Notes under the pieces: model-generated
The model's database searches: none
Told to the model about the DNA's origin: nothing
The model's input: only the letters and a program-made list of their open reading frames with translations
Translations under genes and position numbers: made by a program
From: Zhengitettix transpicula
Taxonomy: Eukaryota > Arthropoda > Insecta > Orthoptera > Tetrigidae
Length of the DNA stretch: 64,000 nt
Reading direction: 5' to 3'
NCBI GenBank assembly: GCA_037074705.1
Contig: CM073590.1
Span: 215,060,746-215,124,745, forward strand
Shown: positions 23,910 through 36,489 of the stretch, in pieces
Position numbering within the stretch: the stretch's first letter is position 1
Layout of the letters: each line of letters opens with the position of its first letter

Positions 23910-24250
23910 CGTCGTTGCGACTCACTCTGGTCGAAATGTTTGCAGTGGCAGAGATACATTGCGTGGCCTCGTGAAGCAATTTGCAGGTTGCCACGTAGTT
24001 CTGTGGACACGATGTCGTCTCTAATTCGCCGACGTCTCGCCTCTGATGTCCTCTTTGACTTGCTAATGGCGGACTGCTTTTGAAGGCTCGTGCTGACGAT
24101 TCCAGAACGAACTGGCTGTGTTCCACATGGATCTCCATAGCGCCTCGTCAGCCACTCCACCTCAGCGCCCCTGGTCACACTTGTTACTCGTATCTGATCC
24201 ACGTTGCTCAGCCACGCAAAGCCTACTCGATTCCAAAGAATACTTCTCAC
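23910..24250 (-). other. GC-rich island with overlapping open frames, unrecognised
   Basis: This 340-bp patch is clearly GC-richer than both flanks. Two minus-strand frames of 103 and 114 codons overlap, so neither is persuasive as coding. One frame is Arg/Ser-rich with EARRRRIRDD near the middle. A TGGCTGACGAG string at about 24145 (minus) fits the Pol III A-box pattern, but no good B-box follows. It could be a short exon, an old retroposon or a CpG-rich regulatory patch. I do not recognise it. Confidence 0.3.
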
Positions 24251-26574
24251 TACAACTAAGTAACTGAACTGGGAACAAATTTAATAGTTACAAAAGCTTA
24301 GATGAGTCAATAAATATCTGTAATATAATTCCTTTACGTAATTCAAAGTAACATTGTGACGAGTATTATGACATCACTAATTAATTATATAAGTGCGAAT
24401 TAAAATTTCGTTGTTTGTAATTTTGCACCGCCAATTTAGAAGTCAGTGAAGATGATATTCTTTGGAGCAAGGAATTCGTTACGCGATATGATGTAAAATT
24501 TCCCCGAGAATACGAATAATTTTCGTTATGGTAAATAAACTGTTTGATTTGCTGAACAGATTAAACGTTAAAATGGTTCTGGAAATGGAGTTCTTATTCA
24601 AGAGCATTGCAGATTCATATAAAATCAAAGAGTTAAATGACATGGCATGTAGAAGCAATAGAAAAACAAACAAACAAAACTGTAATATTTATCGGTGGAT
24701 GTTGAATTGTTAAGAACTGTCGTTGAGGAAGTTCTTACGTACGTGGAAATGTAAACGTCTAATTTAACATTTAATTGGTAGTAAATCGATATAAGTTACA
24801 GATTATATGCAGTATTATTGAATATTTAATATAATTAAATAATTAAATTACTGATTAAAAAATTTACTAATGGTTTTTGTCAATAAATGTATACAATATT
24901 CGACGAATTTCAGATGATTCTTAAATACAGTTTTTAATAATTTCTAATCATTTCGTGATCTCATTCACTTGATAATAGAATAATGTTGGCATAATTTTTA
25001 ATATTTTATTTGTTTAAGTTTCATATGCCACTCACATGTCGGTTGCTGAGGGAGACGTGACGTCATCTGATGACGTAGTTGCGGTATGATAAGTTTCAAC
25101 TGTCAAGTGTTAGAGAGGAATAAAATTTTATACTCAGGGCATTAAGTGGGAGAAAGAGGCTCATGCCCATAATTATTGTTTTGATTGTTATTTAATAAAT
25201 AGGTAGGCACGCTAAGTAACAACCGGTGTTAGAAGAATACTTATATAAATGTTTTTCATGTATTTAAATACGCATAGATTAAGGGATCTCTTTAATATAT
25301 ACGTAAATAAAAGTCTGTTAAAAGTCATTTTGTCTCTCAGTTTTATTTAATGTTATTTGTGTACTACAGCAAGGACCTGACAAACTGACAATTATATTAG
25401 AAAAAAATTGTTTAAATGTTCCAAACAACAAAATAAAGCATTTGAAGAAAGTTAGACTGCCTGAATAAAGCTAAGTAATAAATTGGGAAAATTTAAACAA
25501 CATTATAAAATAATTTGAATTTTCACATGGGGTTTAAGGGATTCTTTGTCAATCAATCAGATGGCTTTTTAACGCTTCCTTCGATTCTACTCGTAGATTC
25601 CGTGCTCAAAACATTGCAGGAAAAATGATTCTTATAAAAAATCGTTTCTGATATCGATTAAAATGTAAATTTATATCCCCTTTATTTATGGTGAACTGCA
25701 GAACGTAATACTTATCGTATTTATACTTATTTTTAGTGACGGAGTTTCTGCCGCACTTTAAAGAGAAGGGAAAATTTAAACGAATGCCAGTGAATGTATG
25801 GAGAGGAAATATGACGCTGTAGAGTAGAAGTTGCTTAGATTAAAGTTTTCTGTGGCAGAGACCCAACTTAGCATGTCAGAATTCGAGCATTTCTAAATAC
25901 GTGTCCTTCGTAGCTGATTCCAATCCGACTGCTATTTCTGATGTTGTTTTGAAAAATTTTCTGGTTGAATTCTCGAAAATATGAAAGCTATTTATAAATT
26001 CAAATTTACGGTTACGACTTCTTGCGTACCTTCCATTCTTTAAAGGTTTATTTCAATAATATCTATACCAGAAAAAACAAAATGAATAGCAATTAATACT
26101 CCTATTTAATTGATGATAAAAGTAAATATTTGGCGGTCCTATCAAACCGTCATTATTATCTTAGTTTTGTGACGATGACCTAAGTTTTCTGTTATTCTCG
26201 TGCTTAAAATAATCTACAAATTGGGATCATTTCCAGATTTTTGAGAAGTAACTAATATTTAATGAGAATCAAAAGTCGAAGATTTGATATCACGTTAAAT
26301 CTAACCATTCACTAGCGAACCATCGTAGCTGGAAATCATAATAAAGAAATAAATGCTGTGGTTAAATTTCCATAGGGTAAGAACGTCTTGCTAAGAAACT
26401 ATACATCTGCATTAATCCACAATTTATTCGCGAAAAATCCCGGGTATTTATATTTCACAATTATGAATGGTTGAAACTATTAATCAATATTCATAACGCA
26501 TAAAACTGGATAATTGCTTCAAATTACATTTAGACGTAAAATTAAGTGAGAATATATTGAAAGTAAAAAGAACA
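24251..26574. other. Unrecognised AT-rich DNA
   Basis: No gene seen. The palindrome ACGTCATCTGATGACGT lies at about 25061-25080, with two CRE-like TGACGTCA/TGACGTA half-sites. It is isolated and may be chance. Confidence 0.5.
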
Positions 26575-26825
26575 TCAACCTGCTGTGGTGTAGTGGTCAG
26601 CATCACAACCGCGCATCACAGAGGTCCCGGGTTTGTATCCCGTCATAGGCAAGGATGTTTGTGCTAGAAATATGGAATTAAGACTTAACGAATAGGCCTA
26701 TAACTAAGCTGACCACAGATCTCTCCAAAAAAAGAGTCTGAATGTATAATGGAAGATGACTGTCTGGCAGTCATCCAGACAAAGGCCGTCAATGGGCTGT
26801 AGAGACAAGAGAAAATAATAATAAC
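26575..26825 (+). mobile_element. tRNA-derived SINE
   Basis: The head matches a tRNA gene with internal Pol III promoter. The A-box TGGTGTAGTGG (26586-26596) fits TRGYNNANNNG exactly. A decayed B-box GTTTGTATC (26631-26639) sits in a T-arm context (CCCGGGTTTGTATCCC). Head and spacing resemble tRNA-Glu, Val or Asp types, but the anticodon arm is degenerate, so the source tRNA is not assigned. A tRNA-unrelated body of about 170 bp follows and ends in an AATAATAATAA tail. Target duplications are not obvious. It lies about 150 bases beyond the 3' end of a minus-strand LINE remnant. Confidence 0.7.
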
Positions 26826-26979
26826 TCTACATTAAACTATGAAATAAGACACTGTAGATACAAGGTATATTTTATTGTTCTTGAATTTAATTATTTTATT
26901 TTAGGGTGTTTGTTCGTGTCCACCTCGAAGTTATTGGCGACCGAATTATATAGTTATTTAACTGGATTTAATACAGGAG

Positions 26980-27790
26980 AGCAGGGCTAACTGAGGCTAA
27001 CAGAGACAGGAATAATATCTACTGTGGCTGGTGATATCGTTGTATCCATCAGATGGGGGCGATTCCAGTTATCTCGGCGAAGTCGGAGAGTCCTTTGATG
27101 GCTTTGAGGTTGGTGCAGAGGTCTGTTCTGGATGCGGTGTCCATGGTAGCCTTTCTGGTTTGTGCGTACTTGGTTCAAAGTATATGCATGTCTTATGTCG
27201 CATGTCTTACAAGAAAAAAATTAGGAGCGTGTTAATTTGGTGTGATGGGTTCTCTGCCGGGAAATGATAATTTGTTGTCTTCTGGGAGCGATGTTTATAT
27301 GGCGAAGAGCGGCGCTGTCTTGAAGTTACTGGTGGATTGATCCGTTTCTGTCAGCCTTCCTTGTTCGTTGCCAGGTTCTGTTAATTCCTTGCCTCGTTTC
27401 TTTGAAGTGTCTCGTGATGAGCAGACCGGTATTGAGGTTGAGGGCTGAGATTCAGCCGCCAGATCATCCGCCATTTCATTGCCCATGATTCCCGAATGGG
27501 AAGGTACTTATTCCATTTTGAGTATATTTTGATGTTTGTTTACTTCGTGGGTCATTTGTCCAATAATTTTAATTCATCTATTTCGAAAGTTAGGATTTAG
27601 CATTTGACTGATGACTTCCATGGAATCGGTTAGTATGATGAGGTTTTTAAATTTGGATTTCTTTGCGATTTTGATTGCGAGGATTTCTACTGAAGTAGAT
27701 GAGGTGAATCTATTTGTTTCTGTATTTCGTTAAATATTACGGCACTTGAGGAATTGTATTTATAAAAAAAAAATTTGTAGACGATTTTTT
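26980..27790 (-). pseudogene. LINE ORF2 3' remnant with broken RNase H domain
   Basis: Read on the minus strand, translation in shifting frames gives an RNase H signature. STSVEILAI (about 27690) supplies a catalytic-Glu region, LTDSMEVISQML (about 27620) a catalytic Asp, and VPSHSGIMGNEMADDLAAE (about 27500-27440) the conserved C-terminal His/Asp block. The longest intact piece is 63 codons (27295-27486). Downstream, stop-interrupted sequence ending in LKAIKGLSDFAEITGI (about 27060) matches the usual C-terminus of LINE polyproteins. The first catalytic Asp region is degraded and there are several frameshifts and stops, so it is dead. An RNase H downstream of the RT points to the I/R1-type LINE groups (known for those clades). 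The RT itself is not present in the window. Confidence 0.75.
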
Positions 27791-28189
27791 TCCTTGACTT
27801 CGCAATGCTTCTGGTGAGAAGTTATTTGAATTATTATATTTATTGGTACAAAAGTAAAATTATATATATAAATTAATTCTGGCAATAATTTTTTTCTAAA
27901 CTGGAAAGTAGTTTTAGGATATACCTACTTTTTATTCGGTGTCAATGGAATTTCTCATTATCATTACGTAGATAGTTATTATAAAGCTTACAGAGACAGA
28001 GCTGCGATTCTGAATTTTTGTGAAATGATCTTCTTTGTCATGATGACACTTTTTTAAAAAAATTACCACTATAATACAATTCATCTGTTTGCCTTGGGTT
28101 TAGACAAGGCTTAACGAATTCCATATTTAACGTTAAACTCAGAAACTTAACATTTTAAACAAGATACATACAGCAATTCTTATATAAAA
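27791..28189. other. Unrecognised AT-rich DNA
   Basis: This is where the upstream RNase H and RT parts of the LINE would lie, but no further homology could be read. Confidence 0.45.
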
Positions 28190-28910
28190 ATTATAATAAC
28201 TGGATATTTTAAATTTGAGGTGTCACGCTAGTTGGACTAGTGCCTGGAATAATCTCCAGATGTAATAACGTGATTTTGACGACATTATAAACTAGGCCAT
28301 GCACGGACTAATTTTGTTGTGTGTCGCTGTTAGTCTCTTCTCTAGGTGTCTTCCGTGTCGAGGTCTTCGTTTATGAGCAAGCGTTGTATTGAACGCTTGA
28401 GTCACTCGACGGTGAAGTGGAGATCTTTGTCCCTCACATCCATGGTGCAGCCACACTTTCCATCTTCCTTGTGAAGATTAGAACTTGATAGACAGGCGTT
28501 TGTTGCGTCTTCTGGTGGTGTAATAAAACCTATGCTACATTTTAAATTCGGAATTGAATAGACGTCGTTCTCCTTTATTTCCTTGGGTTCATTCGAGTTA
28601 CTCTTTCCGTGATTTCTTTTCCGAATGCCGCGTCGGGAACACTTCCAATTTGAAAATAACCCCAGTGAGTTTCAGTCACAGTATTTCTTATCTGCGTTTC
28701 CGTCCGGGTTTCGAATTCACTCGTCAAAATCACTGTTCCTCTTGCCTTGATTTTGCGCACCAGTGCGGGCTGTCTCCAGCGACACAGCCGCTCTCTTGTC
28801 GCACAGAATGACGACGTCTGTCTCCCTCCGAGCTGCTTGTTTTCAATTCGAGTGCTTCTGTTACAAGTTGTTCCACATGGCGGTACGATGATTTGGTAAT
28901 AGACTATCAA
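28190..28910. other. GC-richer island, unrecognised
   Basis: Composition is less AT-rich than the surroundings. A 111-codon minus-strand frame (28575-28910) and an overlapping 85-codon plus-strand frame (28554-28811) cover it. The minus frame is rich in Arg and Thr, with no domain I recognise. Overlap on both strands argues against either being a conserved gene. It could be a decayed element or an untranslated exon. Confidence 0.3.
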
Positions 28911-31900
28911 CTAAAACAATGTAGCAAATCCCGAGAGATTATAATTAGTATAATTTTCATTTCACATCAAAATAAAAAGTAAATTGTATACTCATATTGA
29001 AATTTAGTATGTAATATCTCAGTAATTCCAAATAATATATTTAACTTTAGGACAGGTTTATTAGATTAGTTTGGAAATGTATGGATCTTTTTCAAGTAAA
29101 CTTTCCTCCAATTGACTATTTATTTTTATGAATGTGATAGACCATATGACCAGTCATTCATTTTATTTACTTAATAATTTACGAACATTACAAAAGTATC
29201 GCACTTTAAAGGCAAATCGTGTCGTGAAAGTAATACAAGATTTTATTCCGTGGTTCTATTGGCATAACTGAGTTTAAAATTATAGAATAATAAATATATT
29301 TATTCACAAATCCAATTTTACTAATCAATTAAGGAGTTTCTTTTTATATAACAATTTCAAACTACTGTATAGTAATGGAAATTATAATTCTGTCTCATAG
29401 TATTTTTTTAAAAAATTAGTCTTTTGGAGCATAAAAATTAAATAACTTGTATTTTATTACACAAATGTAACGAAAGAATAATTCCAGCGTTTGCTTACAT
29501 AACACGAGCGTTCTTCGGAAATGTTTTTCGTTGTCTTCTTGAAGCCAGCGCCAATGATCTTTCAGTCCCGAAGTTTTTTACTGCCAGGCTTTCTCCGAAA
29601 GAGATATGAGAAATCAACTCCTCACCCTTTCTTTGGTACTGTAGGTGTGTTACTATATTTGCCAAAAACCAATACTATCACTATAGTACGTTTCGGATGA
29701 TCAATAAATCAATATGTTTCTCACTTTTTATATCTACTTCCCCCACCTGGGAGAAAACATCAACCAACACGGTCCAGTTGATTTTGAACATCTCTGCGTT
29801 TCCCGGCTTGGGCACAGCTTTCGTTAATGAAGGAAACCAGTCTTTTGAAATATCTGGAAGATTTACAAAGGAGGGAACTTTATATCTACTTTTAAAGCCA
29901 ATTTCGAATATTTGTGGTCAAACTTATAAGAGAAGTACTATACCGTACCAAATTTGCGATCTTACCTGAGATCCTACGAATTATTGTAGTATTCAGAAAA
30001 AGTGTAAAAATGCCGTGCTCTAAGCCAATTTATAAATTAATCAGAAATCTATAGGGTTCATGTAAAGTAACGGGTATTTTACGTTCTGAAGGTAAATCAC
30101 ACTAAGTCAGACATAAATTGCGTTATTCACAAACATCGATGGTAATATTTGCTGAAGACTAGCAAATTCGTGCAACAGAAAAACTTACATTAAAATATCA
30201 TTTCAATCCTGTTTAATCAATTATGGATAAATATAATATTTAAGAATTTATAAATTCATTTCTCAATTATGAACATTAAAAAGTATTTGGGAAGTCTTCG
30301 TCTGTAATTTTCATAGCTACAATTTCATTTTTTGTCTATATTCCAGCAATATTATAAAAATTCATGTATTTACATAAATTAAGAATAATTGTGTACGTTT
30401 TTCATAGTGTAATGCCTATCTTTTTAATTTTTCAACAAAAATATTAATTTAATTAAATGTTATTGTAATTTTGAGAATAAAACTGGTATTCAACAGCTAC
30501 TACTCTTTCGATAAGAAACTTACTGCGAGCATACCAAATTTTTTAGATTTTATAACTGTAGTTCGTCAATTATTTGTTATTGGTCCACTTTCATTTAATA
30601 CATTTATTGATGATACGACTAGTTTTTTAACAAACAATAAAAATTAATTTTACGACGCAAATAATTTGTTACACTTAAATGTTAATTATTGTTTAAGAAT
30701 CAAGAAGACTCAATAGCAACTCAATTTACGGTCATTCTGAAATAAATTTTCTTTTATATTATCAATAATTAAAGTAATAAATATCTTGTTAGAATGTGAA
30801 ACATAATACTGTATTACAAATAAAGTGATTTTAAGTATTTCTTGTTTTATTAAAAGAAAGTAAAGTGAAACTGTCGACGAACTTGATTTAAAGCAAACAA
30901 TTATAAAACTGATAATCTCAATGTAGATTACAATGTCCTGATATATTCCTACACGCAAGTTATAAATCACCACCATAAAATAATATAAACTATTCTGCCG
31001 AAGAAAACATCTCTAATATATTATAGGCTATAACTGACATATACTCTAATCAAACATCAGTTTATTATTTATATTATACGTTACGTTTAGAAACTGGCAC
31101 CAACACTGGGGAAAACCAACCTTTTTTATACAACTATGAATCCTGTCTAATAACAATAATTTTCCTGGTCAATCCTTGAGAATGAAAGCTTACCGAAGTA
31201 AAATTTTAGTCATTATACTATATTTTAATTCGTATGAATTCAAAATTATTATTAAATGTTTCTGCCTCTATAAAGTTGTACAAGGGATTAATTTGCATTT
31301 ACATTTTCATCAAGTACCGTATTACCTGGAATACTTTTCTGGGAAAGTTATTCAGGATTGAAACACTGTTCAGCTAGGTTTTACACTCAGCTTATTAGCT
31401 CCAGACGCAGATTTAAACTGTGCCTCCATGTAGGAAGATTTTTGGCCTAGAGCCAAGTTGAAATCTGAAAGCCTCGAGCGTTCTGGACTCTCATTTCACT
31501 TATAAACTTAAGGAAAATTACAAGAAAATAAATGTTTGTCTGCGTGGCAAATTACATGAGTGACCAGAATGTGGTTTTACTAAGTAATATAATTAATTAC
31601 TACTTAAAATCTGTCCCAATATTGAATTAATTTTCGTAGTTAGTTATTCCCGAAACTCTGAAGAAAAGGAAAATTAGTTAGTTCAACTTATCAGGGTCTC
31701 CCCATATATTTAAGTTACCCTCAACGAGTAATTTCGTTGTTTGCCTTCATTAACGCGGTACAGTTTACCCAGACTGAGATTCAAATTTCAGATTAGATAT
31801 TTTTGAAGGCGTTTATATTACTGCACAGAATTAATTAAAACAAGATGAAATTAAACACAAATACACTCACATTTTACGAAATTATAGTTAATTATCAAAA

Positions 31901-34900
31901 CTGGAAGATTATTTGTGGAAATAAAAAAAACATTATCAATCATAAATTCGTATAACAGGAGGTAAAAAGCTAGTCTGTGTCACAATATATTATACGTAAT
32001 TGTCCACCGGCCTGTAATCATTGTGTTTAATAATGGTAAATAATGGTAAATTGGCCGAAACAAAAAAATTAAAAAGCAAAACATCACAAAATTTCTTACA
32101 TATATCCGCCGTACGTTTCATGAGACATGAAACTTCTATGAATCTCAATACTGTAACGCGTGTATTTTGGTTTAGTTTTGCCATGTCTCGGAAGTGTTGT
32201 TTGCTGTAGTTTAGAGAATTCGAAATCGTGCATTGGCGGACGGATGCCGGGAGTTGCTTTCTGTGAAATGTTGGACGAGGTGTGCGTGGGGGTGGAGGAG
32301 ATAAATATTTCTATCCAAGTAATTTTCGTGTCCTGTCTCGATTGTTGGACTCAACTTGACAGAATTCTTGGCCATTGGTGACTACGGAACTGCATCTGCG
32401 TGTTATAACTCTTGTAAAAATGGAATAATCGGTGAAACTGACATTTTGACCAAGTTTTCTAATAATGGAAAACGTAAAAGAATGGGAGGCTATAATGGAG
32501 GGAACGGAGATAAGCTTTTGAAACTGAAGAGTTGTTCTGCGCTCACCGCAGCTGGTGGATGTGATTATGAGAGGCTCCGTATTGCGTTACGTGTATACGT
32601 TTTAAGTGTTACCGATCTACAAATCTCATGAGCTCTGCTGTACAATTTTCCAAGTTGTTGTCTCTGATATAGTCCGAGGCAGAATCGTCGTGAGAAAGAG
32701 GCCACAATTTGTTAGTTAAGAGTTCATCGAAGCCACACAATTTAGTACGACGGCTTGCCAGCAATCAATCCCGGAGGCCGACGCCTTAGACAGTGGTCAA
32801 CCCCTGAGTCGACGCCTTGCAATGGTCCTGACTAAAGTCATCACTGCAGTTAACCCGTTCTGCCGGCTGTGAGATGCGGAGACACCAGTGCGACGGTACG
32901 AGAGCTACAGCAAACAACACAACACAATAGCAGTACGTATTTGGTACGGGTAGCTGATCTTTTCTACGTAAAAACCACAGGTGCCTGAGATAAGAGTTTT
33001 TCATGATTAACTGTAATAAACTTATTACAAATTCTTTAATGGTCAATAATTTTTTGATTTAACGTAAAAACCCAGCCCACACAAATAATTCTTTACAATA
33101 CTCATAAATACATTATTTTTAGATGTATACTTATCATATTACGAGAACGTAAAACTGACGTATAAACGCAGATATCGGTACATTAAAATTTCAGCATGAT
33201 TTTAATATTGTCTATTTTTTGTCATTCTATCCATATTTTGTATCGGCAATAATATATTTTTTTTCCTTCATCAACATTTAATAATAACTTCAAACAAAAG
33301 TAGAAATAATTAAATAAAAGAGATATATAAAATGTTGTTAGATTTAGGTATGTTTCCCATTTAAATTAACAAGGAATACGTACTTAGCAATAATATTCTA
33401 AATCAAATTCTAGAGAAAATAAATCCCTGTGAAGGCAAATTCTTGGCGTCTGAAATTTGGATTACAAGGACTTTGACATATACAAAAAATTTCGGAGTCG
33501 ATTGTGAGACAAAAATAAATAGATGTACCAGTCGTTCTCATATTAAAGTGGAAAATTTATGAAATTGGTTGGAAATATTCTAAATATCAAATGTAAAAGT
33601 TGAAAAATTATTGAAGAGATAGGCCTAAATATATTTATGGTTTGGGTGGTTGCCATTGAATCTCCTGAGCGTGCACGATCGTGACTAGTAATTAATGGGA
33701 TGCGTTTCACGAGTTCAGAAGTCACATTAATTTGAAGGTCAGCGAGATGTCGAATCACGTACAGTTAGTGTCGCAGTAATGTTTCATATCAGGAGTTCTA
33801 TTGATCTAATTTCATTCAAGCCAGTAAATGATTTGACGTCAAATACGTTAACCGTTTAATCTTGCAACATTAATTCAGCATTATTCATATGAGTGGTAAA
33901 TTCCCAAGTGTGGACACTTCTCGTAACGAAGGATTAAATATTAAATTAATTTCAGAGGTAAAGTAATGTAACTTTTATGAAAACCCAGTGGACATAAAGA
34001 CAGAAACAGTAATAGTGGACGAAAGTAAAAAAAATGAGTGTTTCGATGTCAGGAACTTTGAGAAAAAAAAGAGGGAGACGTTGGAGTGCTGATATTTTTC
34101 GGGTATCATTGATTCATACTGATTATCACGTATTGCATGAAACATATCAATGGAAAAAAATAGTTATGAAAGGAAAAGTGATTAATATAAACGAATTGAA
34201 TTAAAAAAATATTAAAAACAATTAAAAAATAAAGACAAAATAGAAGGTCATTTTATCGGATAACAAGGAAACTTATGAATAAAGAGAATCAATGCATGGG
34301 ATTGCTTAAAAGTAAAAAACTGTGTTTATACAATAAGGGATTACAAATAAAAAGTTATTGGATGAAAGTTGTTGGAGCTAAACAAAGATTAGGTTGCGTT
34401 TGATGATGACAATCATTTGTGCATATAAAAGAAAAAAATGGTATAACATTGACATAATATAACCATAACCACGATATATGTAGGTATTGTGTGTCTAAAA
34501 CTACGTATACAACTGATTTTGACGTTGAATGTCAGTTATGGGAAAGTTTTGTCAAAAGATGCAGCATGTACCAAATATTATTAAAAAATTGAAAGAGACA
34601 AATAGTTGACACTATTTCATAAAAATAGAGTATTTCTGATCACAAAATAAATACATTTAAATAATTTTACTCGTCGTAATAATAACTAAGTATAAAATTC
34701 AGGTTTCCTAAAAGGGATAATACAATTTACCACATTAAAGTAGTAAGGGAAATAATGAATAAGAAGCTGGAAATTGGCTTCACACAGTTTGAGCGGACAT
34801 TCGTCGAGACTGATCAATAGTCAACGCACGGTCTGCAGTTGTAAAAATACAGGAATTTCGTGTCTGGTAGTGGATTGAGATGAGACGAATTAGTATATCC

Positions 34901-35019
34901 AACATGAGTTTCGATAAATTAGAGAAGGATTGAATATTATTGGAAATTCTTGCAGTTAATCTGGCATAAAAATGTTATCCAATTATTGTTTTGAACAAAG
35001 AATCTGACGAAGATTTTTG
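28911..35019. other. Unrecognised, mostly AT-rich DNA
   Basis: No transposon domain, RNA gene or repeat array recognised. Short frames at 29697-29969, 30710-30976 and 32160-32631 carry no motif. A GC-richer patch at 32210-32900 was read on both strands without a hit. A small direct repeat TAATGGTAAA occurs twice at 32032-32051. Confidence 0.5.
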
Positions 35020-35230
35020 TAGAGTGGCAAACTGTATGAAGGTAATCCACGTGTTGGTAGCTCCCCTTTAATAGCATAAGATTGGAACCGACAGAGGTAT
35101 TTGGAAAGGAGAACAAGATATCCAAGGGTTATCTAAGGTCGCTGAGCTATAGTTTGCGGATCCTAACCAGCATTAGCCTGAAGGTGATGAAGAACCTGAA
35201 TTTCATTCCACATCCTGCAGATGTTGGTAG
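35020..35230 (-). mobile_element. Retroposon family R, copy 3 (old, truncated)
   Basis: Weak but ordered similarity to the poly(A)-side part of R: GGCAAACTGTATGAAGGTAATCCACG, CTCCCCTTTAATAGCATA, CCAAGGGTTA, GAGCTATAGTTTGCGGATCC and CCAGCATTAGCCTGAAG. It is far more diverged than copies 2, 4 and 6 and lies only about 700 bases from copy 4, which makes it an older, independent insertion. Confidence 0.65.
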
Positions 35231-35926
35231 TGATATTTACGCTGCTTTCAATTTTTTTTTACAAAAATTGTCTGGAACAATTAAACTTAGAGAGCATTGA
35301 AAGAATTATGCTTCGACGGACTGAAATTGTTTTAAAATAAGACGAGTCATTAAATCGAACGACCACTCCGCCATGAGAAATAGTATCGATGGTTACGATA
35401 CGCAAAATAGTTTTTAAACACCAAATGTTTTCTTATGAACAGAATTTTCGGAAAGGAACGTGTGGAAAGTCAGATTGTAGTGTGAAAGAAATTTGACTAT
35501 AGTAGCTAATCCCAAACAATGGTAGAAAAAGAAATCTGTAAATACTGTTAAACAGTACGGGTAAATTCTGAAAAGAAATGTTTTAATTCGAGTAATAATG
35601 AATATTTAAATAAATAGCATCCCACAGAAATGTTTCATTCATTTAACGAAAAGAAATTGCGTGTGGCTGATAGTTGGAACTGAAATAACATTATTAATAC
35701 GTCACAGCATTATAAATCATGTTTTCTGATAATGACAATTCAAGAATAAACATTTTACACTCAACTTTTCGCATTCTACGTACTATTAATTTCATTATTA
35801 TTATTATTATTTAAGGTTTATAATGGTCGCGTCAACAACGTGGTCATTGCGACCCATAAATAAATTACAAATAGTGTGCTTATTTACATAAGTTTTGCTG
35901 TTATTCACATTGATTCCATAAATACA
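35231..35926. other. Unrecognised AT-rich DNA
   Basis: A short (TTA)n run lies at about 35790-35812. The end (35914-35926) is the left target duplication of the next element. Confidence 0.55.
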
Positions 35927-36489
35927 TTTTTTTAGGGCAACAGGCTACATGAGGGTGATCCACATTGGGCAACTCCCGTTTAATAGCATAGGAAGGGATT
36001 TGAAAGTGGGGATGCGGAAGGGTAGAGGAAGGTAGCCAAGGGTTACTAGGGCCCCCGGGCTATATTTTAAGGATCCTACCCGGAATTCGCTTAAAGAAAT
36101 GCAGGGAAAACCTTAGAAAAACCTGCATCGGGTAGGTCGGGCATTGGGTACTTGTCCCACGCCCTTCCGATAGCGGGAGAGGAGTTTTCTGTGGGGACGC
36201 AGCATTCCCTTCTCCGTGCCTCGACCAGTTTAGGAGGCAGCTGGCCGACTATTCCAATGGGAATAGCGAACAACTCTTACTGTATGCGTAAGGTCTGCGA
36301 CCCCGGAACATACACCTCTCAAAACCAGGCCCAGGTGCCTCGGCTTGTGGGAACCTTAGTTCAAAAACGGAGAGGAAAAGGCATAACCAAAGGTAGCCCC
36401 TTCGTATCTCTCCTAAAAGGTTCTGCTTGCGAGAGAAAATCCCTCGCAGGTTACCTGCGAGAGAATCGTCTCGCAGGCTTATGTTTCAT
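35927..36489 (-). mobile_element. Retroposon family R, copy 4 (full-length form)
   Basis: At 563 bp it is nearly the same length as copy 2 and aligns end to end, including the terminal GCGAGAG hairpins. A T-run on the plus-strand left side is the poly(A) tail. Flanking TTCCATAAATACA (35914-35926) and TTCCAAAAATACA (36490-36502) differ at one base and are the likely target duplication. Open frames of 60 (minus) and 156 codons (plus, running on into flanking DNA) are not conserved in a way that suggests a protein. Confidence 0.87.

Noticed and set aside
25055..25085. CRE-like palindrome ACGTCATCTGATGACGT
   Set aside because: Isolated short palindrome without a nearby gene or other promoter elements; other TGACGTCA sites (about 16577, 42272) are equally context-free.
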